Shown: positions 1-8,131 of the stretch, piece by piece
Layout of the letters: each line of letters opens with the position of its first letter
Position numbering within the stretch: position 1 is the stretch's first letter
NCBI GenBank assembly: GCA_044449065.1
Contig: JBIOHP010000043.1
Coordinates: forward strand, 1 to 17,221
Source of the DNA: JBIOHP01 sp044449065
GTDB lineage: Bacteria > Bacteroidota > Ignavibacteria > UBA10030 > SZUA-254
Length of the DNA stretch: 17,221 bases
Direction of reading: 5' to 3'
Position numbers and translations under genes: made by a program
The notes under the pieces: model-generated
Database searches by the model: none
The model's input: only the letters and a program-made list of their open reading frames with translations
What the model was told of the DNA's origin: nothing

Positions 1-1
1 C

Positions 2-3000
2 GCTGTAATAAACCACAATATATTATGGGGAAACGGAGGACCTGGAATTAACTCTGTGTCCTCAAATTCCACAATTGAACAAAACACACTTGTTGGAAAC
101 AGCGGTGGGGGTATAACAGGTATTTATTCGAACAGCAATGTCGTTATCCGCAACAACATCATCGCAAATAATACCGGTAGTGGACTCCAGACATCGGCAA
201 GCCCCGCACCTGGGGTCAAGTTTAATGATGTCTATAACAATACTACAAACTATTCGGGGTTCTCAGCATCATATGGCAGTCTAACGAATACGAATTTCCG
301 AGGTGATCCATGCGATATATATTCAAACATTAATATCATCCCGGGTTTTGTCGACGCGCTAAACCACGATTATCATCTTCTTTCAACCTCAAGAATGATT
401 GATGCCGGAGACCCTCTCTCGCCAAAAGATCCCGATATCACAATAGCCGACATCGGGCGATATTACTATGACGGACCCGGCGCAAATGGATTGGTGATAA
501 TTAATCCAAAACTTTCCATATCCACCTCGTCTATACAACAAGGAGGCAATTTATCAATCTCAGGGACTGATTTCATTCCCAATGGTCAAATAACTCTGAA
601 TATTTTTGGACCATATGGTTATGGTTCCCAGAACATTACGTTATCAGCCAATTCACAAGGAACTATAAGTTACACCTTTACATCGACTCAAAGTACTCCC
701 TACGGAAAATACTCATGTTATGCAGTCGATGCAACCTCAAATAAAAGTACAACGGCTATAAAATTCCAGATCGAAGAACCACCCGCCTCATATCAATTGG
801 CATTATCCGCACCTATCACAGGATATGTTGGTTCAGTGGGTAACCCTTTCCTGGTTGTATGGACGGATAAAATGACCCGAGATAGTAGATATCCACTTGC
901 TGCCTCAAAACGAACGTACGCTTACACACTCGATATTTCCTCAGATGGCGGCACAAACTGGACAAGGATGAATTCGGTTCAAGGATTAGGCCAAGTTGAT
1001 GAAATATTAACAATTAATAGCTTTGTAACGGTCACACAATCAAGTCCACATCTACTGCTTCGAGTTAAAGATTACTATAATAGTGCACGAATGGTCTTGA
1101 GTGGAGATTTTTCAATTGCACCTGCACAATCGACGAATCTACAAGTTGATTTATTATGGGATTTTAGTTTTGCACAACCGACAACTCCGCCAATCGGAGT
1201 GGCTGCAGACGGTGTTTCCAGAATATATTGTAAATTATCAAAGATTAATCCATCCATCGGAGATCCGATCAGCAATGTAAATATTTCATTGTCCGATGTG
1301 GATAATAATATTTCAACACGTACCCTTGGCAAAGTGATGAAAGCAACCACAATTTCTGGTTATACTGAAGAAGGGAACATAGCCACCTTGATTTCAGCCA
1401 CCGATAACCAATCCGGACAATCAAATTACTTTTTCTGGTATGTCGCACCTGATAATTTTGTCGGCAGCAACCCTCAAGACACTCTGAAAATCCAGCGCAC
1501 CATAAATGCAACTTTCCTTGTCAATTATCAAAATGGATCCCAGGATGTGATCACGAAAAATATCATTATTGTCCGACCCCCTCTTCTTCTTGTTCATGGC
1601 CTCGGTGGCGATGCACATACATGGGACGACTTCTACTGGACTACTCCCGGAGGAACAAAAACTTATTATCTCAATGACGCGAGGTTTATTGTTCGGAAAG
1701 CTGTTAACTTGGATAAAGCTGCGGCATTTCGGACGAACGCCACGGCTATAGTTGGAGGCGACAGAATCAATTCCGCACCAGCATTAATTAAAGAAATGCA
1801 TTCTAACGGATTTGCTTCAAATCAAGTTTATTATCTCGCACATAGTATGGGCGGCAACGTAGCCCGCGCTGCGGTAGAATATTTTAAAGATTTTTACTAT
1901 GGAAATTCTTCGACATCTGTTTATCACAATTATCATAAAGGATATTTTAACCGGATCATAACTATCGATTCACCGCACAATGGTTCCCCCTGGGCTGATT
2001 TTATTAGTAATTCGATCGTGCCATACATAAATAATTTCTGGTCTGCGAAAAGTTGGGGTCTACGAATATTCCTATCGGATCTTTCTGGAAATTCACCGTC
2101 ATCCTTCGCGTTCAACTTCCTTGCACGCAAAGATTATACAAATCTTGTTTCGGACTTTGAACAAACACCAGCAGTCGATAATTTGAAGGTATATGGAGGT
2201 ATTCGATTTAACGAAACAGCGATTCCAAGCCATCTCATTGCAGGAGATTTAATAACGGGCGACCAGAACCTTTCCGAGGTAGACCCTCGAGTTTGGGATA
2301 TACTCCATGGGGCTGAAGACTATCTTAATTTTTTGGATAAAATATTTGATCTTTATTTATCTGTTGCGCCCCCCGATCTCAGGCATGAAATTGAATCCTT
2401 TAGCGGTTTAGATAGGGCAGCAAGACTAGTGAGGTGCCTAGATCTTGTACTCCAGAGTTATAGTGGACTCGGGTTTATCATAGACAGCGACTTCATTGTC
2501 AGCGTTAACAGCCAAATCGCCGGTTTGACAAGATCGACAGCTAATGTCTCCGTTTTTGAACCGTGGGTATTTCATGCTATTTTACCATCATTATCTGTAA
2601 CTTCGAACGGGGCAGTCGGTAATAGGGTAAATACGCTTTTACATGAAGATTTAACTGGTGGGGAATTCGCAAATATCCCGGGTGGTCAGAGTGCGAGTCT
2701 TCCAAAAACATTAGCTCAACAATTGAAGAAGGTAACATTGCCTCAAAGATTAAATGTGACGGCAATCAATCTATTATCACCAATCGACGGACAAACATGT
2801 TTTGCAGATAGCATATTGCATGTGAAGGTTTCCATACCTGACACAACTAATTTAATGTATGTAAAAACATACTTCCAAAATAATTCGTATATAGAGACAG
2901 TAAAGGCAAATCTCTATGACTTTGTAATCCCGGTATCAGTAGCTGCGCTTGATTCTCAAAGAGTGGAGGTAGTTGCATTTTATGACTCGATCGGGTCGGT

Positions 3001-4144
3001 GGGGATCTCAACGGATTATCGTACGGTAATTGTAAATCCCAAAAATTCACCTCTCTTATTTTCAGTGACCCCTGGCGTGAATGACTTTGAAGTTAATCAA
3101 TCATTCAGACCACACTACGAAGCATTATACCCTACCGGTATTAGCGATTTAGGTGGATTAACTCCGACAATAACAGCTACCATTGAAAATCCATCGATTG
3201 TGTCTTTTGATCCGGTTACAAAGGCCTTCACCGGAATATCCGAAGGAGGAACATCTGCAATTCTTTCCTACAAAGGTCTATTAGACACAATCTATATTAC
3301 AATTAATGAAACCCACATTACACCTATCGCATCACAGGTGGTAGTAGGCCGGAAATGGAATTTAGTCTCTTTACCACTCAATGTGAGCGACTCGAGGAAA
3401 AATACCATTTTTCCGTCATCGGTGAGCGAAGCCTATGCCTATAACTCTACATTGGGCTATCAGCAAGCAGATACTCTATATAATGGAACCGGCTATTGGT
3501 TAAAATTCGATAGTGCAGCAGCAATATCTTTTTCTGGTTTACCAAATTTCTCGGATACTATCAAGGTTCAGCAGGGTTGGAACCTTATAGGTTCAATTTC
3601 CGATCCAATCCCAACAGGTTCGATTGTTAGCAATCCCCCGGGGATTGGTATGAGTCAGTTTTTTCAATATGCAGGTGGATATTCAAAATCAGATACAATA
3701 TTTCCGGGAAAAGGATATTGGGTGAAAGTCACCCAGGCTTGCTCCCTAATATTATTATCAAATAATCCGAATTCAACATTGGCAAGAATTAGAATAATCC
3801 CTAGCTCAGAACTGCCTCCGCCACCTCCTGATGAAGATGCAATAAAAATCGAGTTGCCGAAAGAATTTGCGCTCGAACAAAACTACCCCAATCCGTTCAA
3901 CCCGATAACCACGATTCATTACGCCCTTCCGGTCGATTCAAAAGTAAGTCTAAAAATATTCAACGTACTGGGTCAAGAAGTGAAATCGTTAACGGATAAA
4001 ATAGAGCAGGCGGGTTCAAAATCTGTCGAGTGGAACGCTGGTATTATTGCAAGCGGTGTCTATTTCTACCGCCTCGAAGCAACGGCCATTCACGATCCAT
4101 CAAAACATTTCTCGCAAACTCGCAAGATGGTTTTGATAAAATAG
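2..4144 (+). CDS. T9SS-exported multidomain lipase-like protein, 5' partial
   Basis: The reading frame is open to the left edge, so the gene begins upstream and the GTG at 56 is only an in-frame codon; 1380 residues are visible. Numbering from base 2: residues 1-140 are Asn/Gly-rich beta-helix rungs closing with a DYHLLSTSRMIDAGDP-type end; about 168-257 is an Ig/TIG-like domain; an alpha/beta-hydrolase fold follows with the oxyanion-type motif HGLGG (His532), nucleophile elbow AHSMGG (Ser615), a DSPHNGSPW strand, a likely acid in SDFIVSVNSQ (Asp830) and a likely histidine in LLHEDLTG (His881). Two Ig-like domains (the second BIG2-like), a duplicated WNL/GYW module and a T9SS type A sorting domain end the protein. 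Expected role: a surface-attached or secreted esterase or lipase; the substrate is not readable. The catalytic triad is my inference from motif order; the fold and the sorting domain are well supported. Confidence 0.85.
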   Translation, partial: AVINHNILWGNGGPGINSVSSNSTIEQNTLVGNSGGGITGIYSNSNVVIRNNIIANNTGSGLQTSASPAPGVKFNDVYNNTTNYSGFSASYGSLTNTNFRGDPCDIYSNINIIPGFVDALNHDYHLLSTSRMIDAGDPLSPKDPDITIADIGRYYYDGPGANGLVIINPKLSISTSSIQQGGNLSISGTDFIPNGQITLNIFGPYGYGSQNITLSANSQGTISYTFTSTQSTPYGKYSCYAVDATSNKSTTAIKFQIEEPPASYQLALSAPITGYVGSVGNPFLVVWTDKMTRDSRYPLAASKRTYAYTLDISSDGGTNWTRMNSVQGLGQVDEILTINSFVTVTQSSPHLLLRVKDYYNSARMVLSGDFSIAPAQSTNLQVDLLWDFSFAQPTTPPIGVAADGVSRIYCKLSKINPSIGDPISNVNISLSDVDNNISTRTLGKVMKATTISGYTEEGNIATLISATDNQSGQSNYFFWYVAPDNFVGSNPQDTLKIQRTINATFLVNYQNGSQDVITKNIIIVRPPLLLVHGLGGDAHTWDDFYWTTPGGTKTYYLNDARFIVRKAVNLDKAAAFRTNATAIVGGDRINSAPALIKEMHSNGFASNQVYYLAHSMGGNVARAAVEYFKDFYYGNSSTSVYHNYHKGYFNRIITIDSPHNGSPWADFISNSIVPYINNFWSAKSWGLRIFLSDLSGNSPSSFAFNFLARKDYTNLVSDFEQTPAVDNLKVYGGIRFNETAIPSHLIAGDLITGDQNLSEVDPRVWDILHGAEDYLNFLDKIFDLYLSVAPPDLRHEIESFSGLDRAARLVRCLDLVLQSYSGLGFIIDSDFIVSVNSQIAGLTRSTANVSVFEPWVFHAILPSLSVTSNGAVGNRVNTLLHEDLTGGEFANIPGGQSASLPKTLAQQLKKVTLPQRLNVTAINLLSPIDGQTCFADSILHVKVSIPDTTNLMYVKTYFQNNSYIETVKANLYDFVIPVSVAALDSQRVEVVAFYDSIGSVGISTDYRTVIVNPKNSPLLFSVTPGVNDFEVNQSFRPHYEALYPTGISDLGGLTPTITATIENPSIVSFDPVTKAFTGISEGGTSAILSYKGLLDTIYITINETHITPIASQVVVGRKWNLVSLPLNVSDSRKNTIFPSSVSEAYAYNSTLGYQQADTLYNGTGYWLKFDSAAAISFSGLPNFSDTIKVQQGWNLIGSISDPIPTGSIVSNPPGIGMSQFFQYAGGYSKSDTIFPGKGYWVKVTQACSLILLSNNPNSTLARIRIIPSSELPPPPPDEDAIKIELPKEFALEQNYPNPFNPITTIHYALPVDSKVSLKIFNVLGQEVKSLTDKIEQAGSKSVEWNAGIIASGVYFYRLEATAIHDPSKHFSQTRKMVLIK
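3356..3780 (+). repeat. Duplicated WNL...GYW protein module (two units, 74-residue period)
   Basis: Within the first gene, two diverged copies of one module lie just before the sorting domain. Unit 1 begins at Trp 3356 (WNLVSLPL) and unit 2 at Trp 3578 (WNLIGSIS), 222 bases or 74 residues apart. In both, the Trp of the motif GYW (at 3497 and 3719) is exactly 141 bases after the first Trp, preceded by a Tyr-rich stretch and DTLYNGTGYW or DTIFPGKGYW. The DNA is diverged, so this is an old duplication under protein-level constraint. The module often seems to sit before T9SS sorting domains in this lineage, but I know no function for it. Confidence 0.75.
3861..4141 (+). other. T9SS type A C-terminal sorting domain
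   Basis: The last 90-odd residues of the first gene show the standard pattern: FALEQNYPNPFNPITTIHY, then LPVDSKVSLKIFNVLGQEV, a central Gly/Trp strand and GVYFYRLEA, ending in KMVLIK. This C-terminal signal directs cargo through the type IX secretion system of Bacteroidota relatives and is normally cleaved on export. It implies that the organism encodes T9SS and that the first gene product is exported beyond the outer membrane. Confidence 0.93.
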
Positions 4145-4164
4145 ATTCGTGAATGAAAATCAAT

Positions 4165-4378
4165 GGAGTTGACCGAAGCTCAGTTTTACTCCGTACGATG
4201 CCTTCGGCATCGGAAAAATCGCTGCTCTAATAACCTATAAATGTTCTATCCCTCCGGGATAGGCATGTGAGTTAGAGATGCCGAAGGCATCTAACGTTAA
4301 TAGCGAAGATCGCCAAATCCTCCACGCGACACCGGAGGTGTCGAACATCTCCACGAAATGTCGAGGGGGACGTCCTCG
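4165..4378 (+). repeat. Cluster of REP-like short hairpins with shared CC-NNN-GG core
   Basis: Four perfect 7-bp-stem, 3-nt-loop palindromes lie within 148 bases: 4196-4212 (CGATGCC-TTC-GGCATCG), 4246-4262 (CTATCCC-TCC-GGGATAG), 4276-4292 (AGATGCC-GAA-GGCATCT) and 4327-4343 (CGACACC-GGA-GGTGTCG). Loops are TTC and TCC in the first two and their reverse complements GAA and GGA in the last two, so the array has two units in each orientation. Outer stem bases differ but stay paired. Weaker pairings flank them: 4165-4169 with 4188-4192, 4341-4348 with 4358-4364 (one bulge), and 4362-4366 with 4374-4378. This resembles REP/BIME elements; no RAYT transposase gene is in the window. The cluster could also help end transcription of the upstream gene. 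Confidence 0.8.
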
Positions 4379-4409
4379 TCGTTTTCCTTCATAATTTCCA
4401 TGTACTTAA

Positions 4410-4438
4410 TTGCCTTTCGTGGAATTATTGCCTATTTT
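4410..4438 (+). promoter_or_regulatory. Candidate sigma-70-like promoter for the TPR lipoprotein gene
   Basis: TTGCCT at 4410-4415 and TATTTT at 4433-4438 are separated by exactly 17 bases. A start near 4445 would leave a leader of about 43 bases before the preferred TTG start at 4488. If real, it argues against the longer TTG frame start at 4410. In AT-rich DNA such matches also arise by chance. Confidence 0.35.
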
Positions 4439-4487
4439 ACCTTGTTCTATGTTCGTGAGATTGTTCAACGATTCAAGGGGTACATTT

Positions 4488-7343
4488 TTGCCGCGCCGGG
4501 CGAATTTCTTCGTAATAGTTTTCATATCTGTCTTATTTCTTACAGTGTTATGTTCCAACGGGTGTGGCGTCTATAACAACCTGACAACGTATTTCAATAC
4601 GTTTTACAATGCCAACCATCTCTTCTCCGATGCAGTGGATCAGGTAAATCGTTCGCCCCAAAAAGCCCGCGATACTAATTATTTTGCGGCGTATGTGGTG
4701 CCAGCGGACGCCCAAAACAAGTTCGATTCGGTGATTATCAAATGTTCCAAAATTATTCAGTACCATGCCGAAAGCGGCTACATCCCTGACGCGATCTTTA
4801 TGATCGCGCAATGTTATTTTTACGAGAAGCAAGCCGAATCCGCCATAAAAAAATTTCAGGAGCTGATAAATAATTTCCCCAAAAACGGAAATGTGATCCC
4901 GGCAAAACTCTGGTTTGCAAAAACTGAATACCTTGATAAAAAATCCGACGCTGCAATGACGATTCTTCTGGCGCTGATTCCCGAAGCGACGGATGCGGGG
5001 AAAAAAGATATTGCGCTTGAGGCAACCATGTTGAAAGCCCAAATTCTGACCGACCAGAAAGATCTTGACCTTGCCACCGAAGAATATTTGAAGGCAGTCG
5101 ATATTGATGGCGAAGGTCACTTGAGAGCCATTGCTCAATTTCAACTCGCATCTATTTACGAAATACTCGAAAAGTACGAGAAGGCAGCCACGGCATATCA
5201 CGATGTGTTGAAGTACAGCCCTGACGAAGACCTGAAGTTCAAGGCGCAGTATCATTACGGGATGATGATGGCGACAGCGGGAAAATATACCTCCGCGTTG
5301 CAACTTTTTGATGATCTCAAAAGCTATCACCCAGTCCCCGAAGAAGCATCGCTCATCGATGTGGAAATAGCCAAAACATATGCGATGAACGGCGATACAG
5401 CCAAGGCGTTCGATTTTTTCCGTTTCATCGATACAACATACCGGAATACACCTGCATTGGATAGAAGCAACTATGAACGCGCGTTGCTCTTTGAATACCG
5501 CTACAAAGATTTTAACACAGCGCTTTCGTATTATAAAAAGGTGACCGGCTATGGATTGACCCCGGAAAAATCTAACTTCTGCAAGCAAAAAACAGCCACC
5601 TTCATGCATTATTTTAGCATGTTGAATAATCTCACCAAATGCGACAGCATGCTGCATCCTGATCTCTATAAAAAAGCGGTAAAGGATACCGCAGATTCGT
5701 TGGGGGGCAAAAATATCGGCGGTAAATTTAGCAAAACCACCGATAGTCTGGGAATTGTAAGAGATACGCAAAACGTTTCGTCCGGTTCTGCCGGGCGCGT
5801 TGTCAAGGGAGACTCGTTGCAGCTATCTTCTCCGGTAGTCACAAACAATCTGCCTCCCGGCATTGTCCATGATACGACCAAAAATCTAACCGGGATGCCG
5901 CTCCCCATTACGGAAAAAAATTCGACGACAAAATCCCTAACAGATACATCGACCATAAAGCTCAGGTATCCTCCAAGAGATACCGGACTTATTTCGTCGA
6001 AGCTCCCGGGAACAACGAAGAAACCTGATTCATTATTAGTGCCTCTCCCGGATACTTCAAAGAAAATTGTGCAGAATGCTAATCCTGATACTACGAAGCG
6101 GGTTATAGATACTACTTCAGGAACTGTTTCATCCAAACTACCGGGAATAACAAAGAAAGGTGATTCAACTTTAGTAACTCCACCGGATACTTCAAAGAAA
6201 ATTATTCCGAATGCTTTGCCCGATTCCACCAAATTGGCAATAGATACATCTTCAACGAAGTTTAAGCCTCCGGATATAGCAAATAGCGAAGTGAACGATT
6301 CTCTTTTTCGCGGTCGACCGGGCTTAATTCCGCGCGGGATGAATCCCAAAGGACTTGAGGTGGGAAAATTGCCCCCTGATAGTCTTGGTAAATTCGGCAA
6401 TCCAATGAATCGCCATGAGAATCCCCCTGAAGAGATTTCCAAAGGGAGAGAAGGAAAAGGAAATATTGCCCAGAAAGATACTGTCCGAAATCTACCGAAG
6501 CCGCCCCCGCCGATAGTATTGACGCCGGATTCTATACGGAAGCTGATTGTGGCGACTGACTTCGAGTTGGCTGGAATATTTTATCTTGAACTGCATATGC
6601 CGGATAGCGCGATCACCCTCTATGAAAAAATTATTGATGATACCAACTCTACGCGGTATATTCCGGGATCCCTGTACGCATTAGCGGAACTCTACCGGAC
6701 GCCCACTGATACGACTGCTACCGATTCCCTCTATGATATCATTCTGGATAAATATCCGAATACCGAATATGCGCTTAAAATTAAAAAAATGCGTGGAATG
6801 CAAATTGAAGCTGCGAAAAAGAACCCCGCCGATACTGTCTTCGTAGAAGTGGCGTCATTAATCGCCGATAAAAAGGGGAAGGAAGCTATTGAATTATTGC
6901 AGAGCTTGGTAGATCAGGGTGATACGGTAACCGTCGTACCAAAGGCGCTCTATACACAAGGTTGGATTTATGAAAACCTTCTTATTCAGAATGACAGCGC
7001 CGCTTCCATCTATAAAAAGTTACTCAATAGATATCCAAAATCTATCTATGCGCTTGACGCCAATCCGCGGGTGTCGGTGAAAGACGATACGACAAAACTA
7101 TCAGAATTCGTGAAGATAGACGAAGTGCAAATTTTCGGTAGACCTGAGGTTGCAAGAAGGACCAACAATGTCTTGAAAAAGAAAGATAAGACGGGCGCCG
7201 AGGAGAATAACTATCAACAGGAGAGCCGCGACATGCAGGAGCTTCGCAAAGCGAAACGTGACGTAAATGAAGACGCCGATCAACCGGATGAGGAAGAAAC
7301 GCCTCAGGAGACAAAACCTGAAGATAACAATAATAATAACTAG
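4488..7343 (+). CDS. TPR lipoprotein resembling T9SS component PorW/SprE
   Basis: This is a 951-residue product if started at TTG 4488. That start has AAGGGG seven bases upstream and gives a compact lipoprotein signal: PRR, then a hydrophobic run, then SNGC with the putative lipidated Cys26 (4563). The frame stays open further up (TTG 4410, ATG 4449), but those starts lack a ribosome site and put 13-26 odd residues before the signal. After the Cys comes YNNLTTYFNTFYNAN, which recalls the conserved mature start of PorW/SprE lipoproteins, then TPR-type helix pairs to about residue 400. About 402-681 is low-complexity Pro/Thr/Ser/Asp/Lys sequence with a 45-residue tandem duplication. A second TPR block follows (685-864), then a charged tail ending in an Asn run. 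TPR lipoprotein is secure; the PorW/SprE assignment is inference from memory of the family, supported by the neighbouring T9SS cargo. It ends 23 bases before pyrK. Confidence 0.85.
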   Translation: MPRRANFFVIVFISVLFLTVLCSNGCGVYNNLTTYFNTFYNANHLFSDAVDQVNRSPQKARDTNYFAAYVVPADAQNKFDSVIIKCSKIIQYHAESGYIPDAIFMIAQCYFYEKQAESAIKKFQELINNFPKNGNVIPAKLWFAKTEYLDKKSDAAMTILLALIPEATDAGKKDIALEATMLKAQILTDQKDLDLATEEYLKAVDIDGEGHLRAIAQFQLASIYEILEKYEKAATAYHDVLKYSPDEDLKFKAQYHYGMMMATAGKYTSALQLFDDLKSYHPVPEEASLIDVEIAKTYAMNGDTAKAFDFFRFIDTTYRNTPALDRSNYERALLFEYRYKDFNTALSYYKKVTGYGLTPEKSNFCKQKTATFMHYFSMLNNLTKCDSMLHPDLYKKAVKDTADSLGGKNIGGKFSKTTDSLGIVRDTQNVSSGSAGRVVKGDSLQLSSPVVTNNLPPGIVHDTTKNLTGMPLPITEKNSTTKSLTDTSTIKLRYPPRDTGLISSKLPGTTKKPDSLLVPLPDTSKKIVQNANPDTTKRVIDTTSGTVSSKLPGITKKGDSTLVTPPDTSKKIIPNALPDSTKLAIDTSSTKFKPPDIANSEVNDSLFRGRPGLIPRGMNPKGLEVGKLPPDSLGKFGNPMNRHENPPEEISKGREGKGNIAQKDTVRNLPKPPPPIVLTPDSIRKLIVATDFELAGIFYLELHMPDSAITLYEKIIDDTNSTRYIPGSLYALAELYRTPTDTTATDSLYDIILDKYPNTEYALKIKKMRGMQIEAAKKNPADTVFVEVASLIADKKGKEAIELLQSLVDQGDTVTVVPKALYTQGWIYENLLIQNDSAASIYKKLLNRYPKSIYALDANPRVSVKDDTTKLSEFVKIDEVQIFGRPEVARRTNNVLKKKDKTGAEENNYQQESRDMQELRKAKRDVNEDADQPDEEETPQETKPEDNNNNN
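5994..6263 (+). repeat. 135-bp (45-residue) tandem duplication in the TPR lipoprotein
   Basis: Two adjacent in-frame units, 5994-6128 and 6129-6263, encode SSKLPGTTKKPDS... and SSKLPGITKKGDS... with the same order of PDTSKKI, NA-PD-T-K and IDT segments. A 21-base stretch encoding PDTSKKI is identical at 6048-6068 and 6183-6203, exactly 135 bases apart, while flanking positions have drifted. This looks like duplication within a disordered linker that tolerates length change. Confidence 0.85.
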
Positions 7344-7366
7344 TACATTTCCTGCATAAAAATTTA

Positions 7367-8131
7367 ATGGTTCATATTTACGCTCCTGTCACCTCGATAA
7401 ATCGTATCGGACCGGATATTTACGTAATGGGACTTCACGCTCCGGAGATCGCGTCCGGCATCTTACCCGGACAGTTCGTTAACCTTCGGGTTCACGATGG
7501 GTACCAACCACTTCTTCGAAGGCCTTTCAGCATTTACCGCGTAACCGGAGAAACGATCGAACTGATTTTCAATTTAGTCGGAACGGGTACAACTATATTA
7601 CATTCAAAAAAAGTTGGCGATGAAATCGACATGATCGGACCCCTGGGTCGTCCTTTCCATACCGACGATAAATTTGAAACGGCTATTGTAATGGGCGGGG
7701 GCATGGGGGTTGCCCCGCTGCCGATTCTAACCCAAGCATTAAAACGCAATCGGAAAATTGTCACCTACCTCGGTGCCAGGTCAAAAGAATTTCTTGTAAC
7801 GAGCTATCTTGAAAATTTATGCATTGCTACAGACGATGGAAGCGCCGGATTCCATGGCACCGTCGTTGAATTACTCCGATCGAATCTTACGGAAAAATCA
7901 TTGCCCTCGTCGAAGATATTCGCCTGCGGTCCTAATCCGATGCTCAAAGCCGTGTCGAAGCTGGCGGATGAATTCGGTATTCCCTGCGAATTATCACTCG
8001 AAAGCGTAATGGCATGCGGGATCGGAATCTGTCAGGGTTGTCCCGTCGAAAATGCCAACAGTGAAAAGAAATATTCGCTCATTTGCAAAGATGGACCGGT
8101 GTTCAACAGCAAAGCGATCATAGTATCTTGA
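7367..8131 (+). CDS. pyrK: Dihydroorotate dehydrogenase B, electron-transfer subunit (iron-sulfur flavoprotein)
   Basis: This 254-residue protein has the normal PyrK length and layout. The N-terminal ferredoxin-reductase-like barrel carries the FAD motif RRPFS (51-55); the NAD-binding half has the glycine loop GGGMGVAPL (110-118) and the ACGPNPML motif; the C-terminal lobe has four cysteines at 217, 222, 225 and 240 in C-X4-C-X2-C-X14-C spacing, as expected for the 2Fe-2S cluster. PyrK passes electrons from the FMN of PyrD to NAD+, so pyrimidine synthesis here is NAD-linked rather than quinone-linked. The ATG at 7367 has no clear Shine-Dalgarno. The TGA stop shares its A with the pyrD ATG (TGATG), which points to translational coupling and a PyrD-PyrK complex. 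Confidence 0.95.
   Translation: MVHIYAPVTSINRIGPDIYVMGLHAPEIASGILPGQFVNLRVHDGYQPLLRRPFSIYRVTGETIELIFNLVGTGTTILHSKKVGDEIDMIGPLGRPFHTDDKFETAIVMGGGMGVAPLPILTQALKRNRKIVTYLGARSKEFLVTSYLENLCIATDDGSAGFHGTVVELLRSNLTEKSLPSSKIFACGPNPMLKAVSKLADEFGIPCELSLESVMACGIGICQGCPVENANSEKKYSLICKDGPVFNSKAIIVS

Larger units (their letters stand above)
4145..4487. other. Intergenic gap of 343 bases
   Basis: No gene is supported here. The first 20 bases after the stop show nothing, 4165-4378 hold the hairpin cluster, and 4379-4487 hold a candidate promoter and a purine-rich Shine-Dalgarno-like site for the TPR lipoprotein. A 72-codon + strand frame at 4358-4576 runs through the hairpins and into the lipoprotein gene and looks spurious. 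Confidence 0.6.

Noticed and set aside
56..58. GTG as the start of the first gene
   Set aside because: The same frame continues open to base 2 with beta-helix-like sequence (NHNILWGN), and there is no signal peptide, so the gene is cut by the window edge.
4165..4378. CRISPR array
   Set aside because: The units are short palindromes that differ from one another and are irregularly spaced; there are no identical repeats with uniform spacers.
4358..4576. A 72-codon + strand frame
   Set aside because: It begins in the hairpin cluster and runs out of frame into the lipoprotein signal region; no ribosome site or family resemblance.
4548..5771. A 407-codon open frame on the minus strand
   Set aside because: It lies wholly antisense to the TPR lipoprotein, is rich in Cys, Phe and Ile in the way complementary frames are, and shows no recognisable family motif.
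5666..6442. A 258-codon open frame on the minus strand
   Set aside because: It mirrors the low-complexity linker of the TPR lipoprotein; the repeat-like look comes from the 135-bp duplication on the other strand.
8083..8130. Upstream start for pyrD
   Set aside because: It would overlap the PyrK iron-sulfur coding end and add residues not seen in PyrD; ATG 8131 overlaps the pyrK stop neatly.
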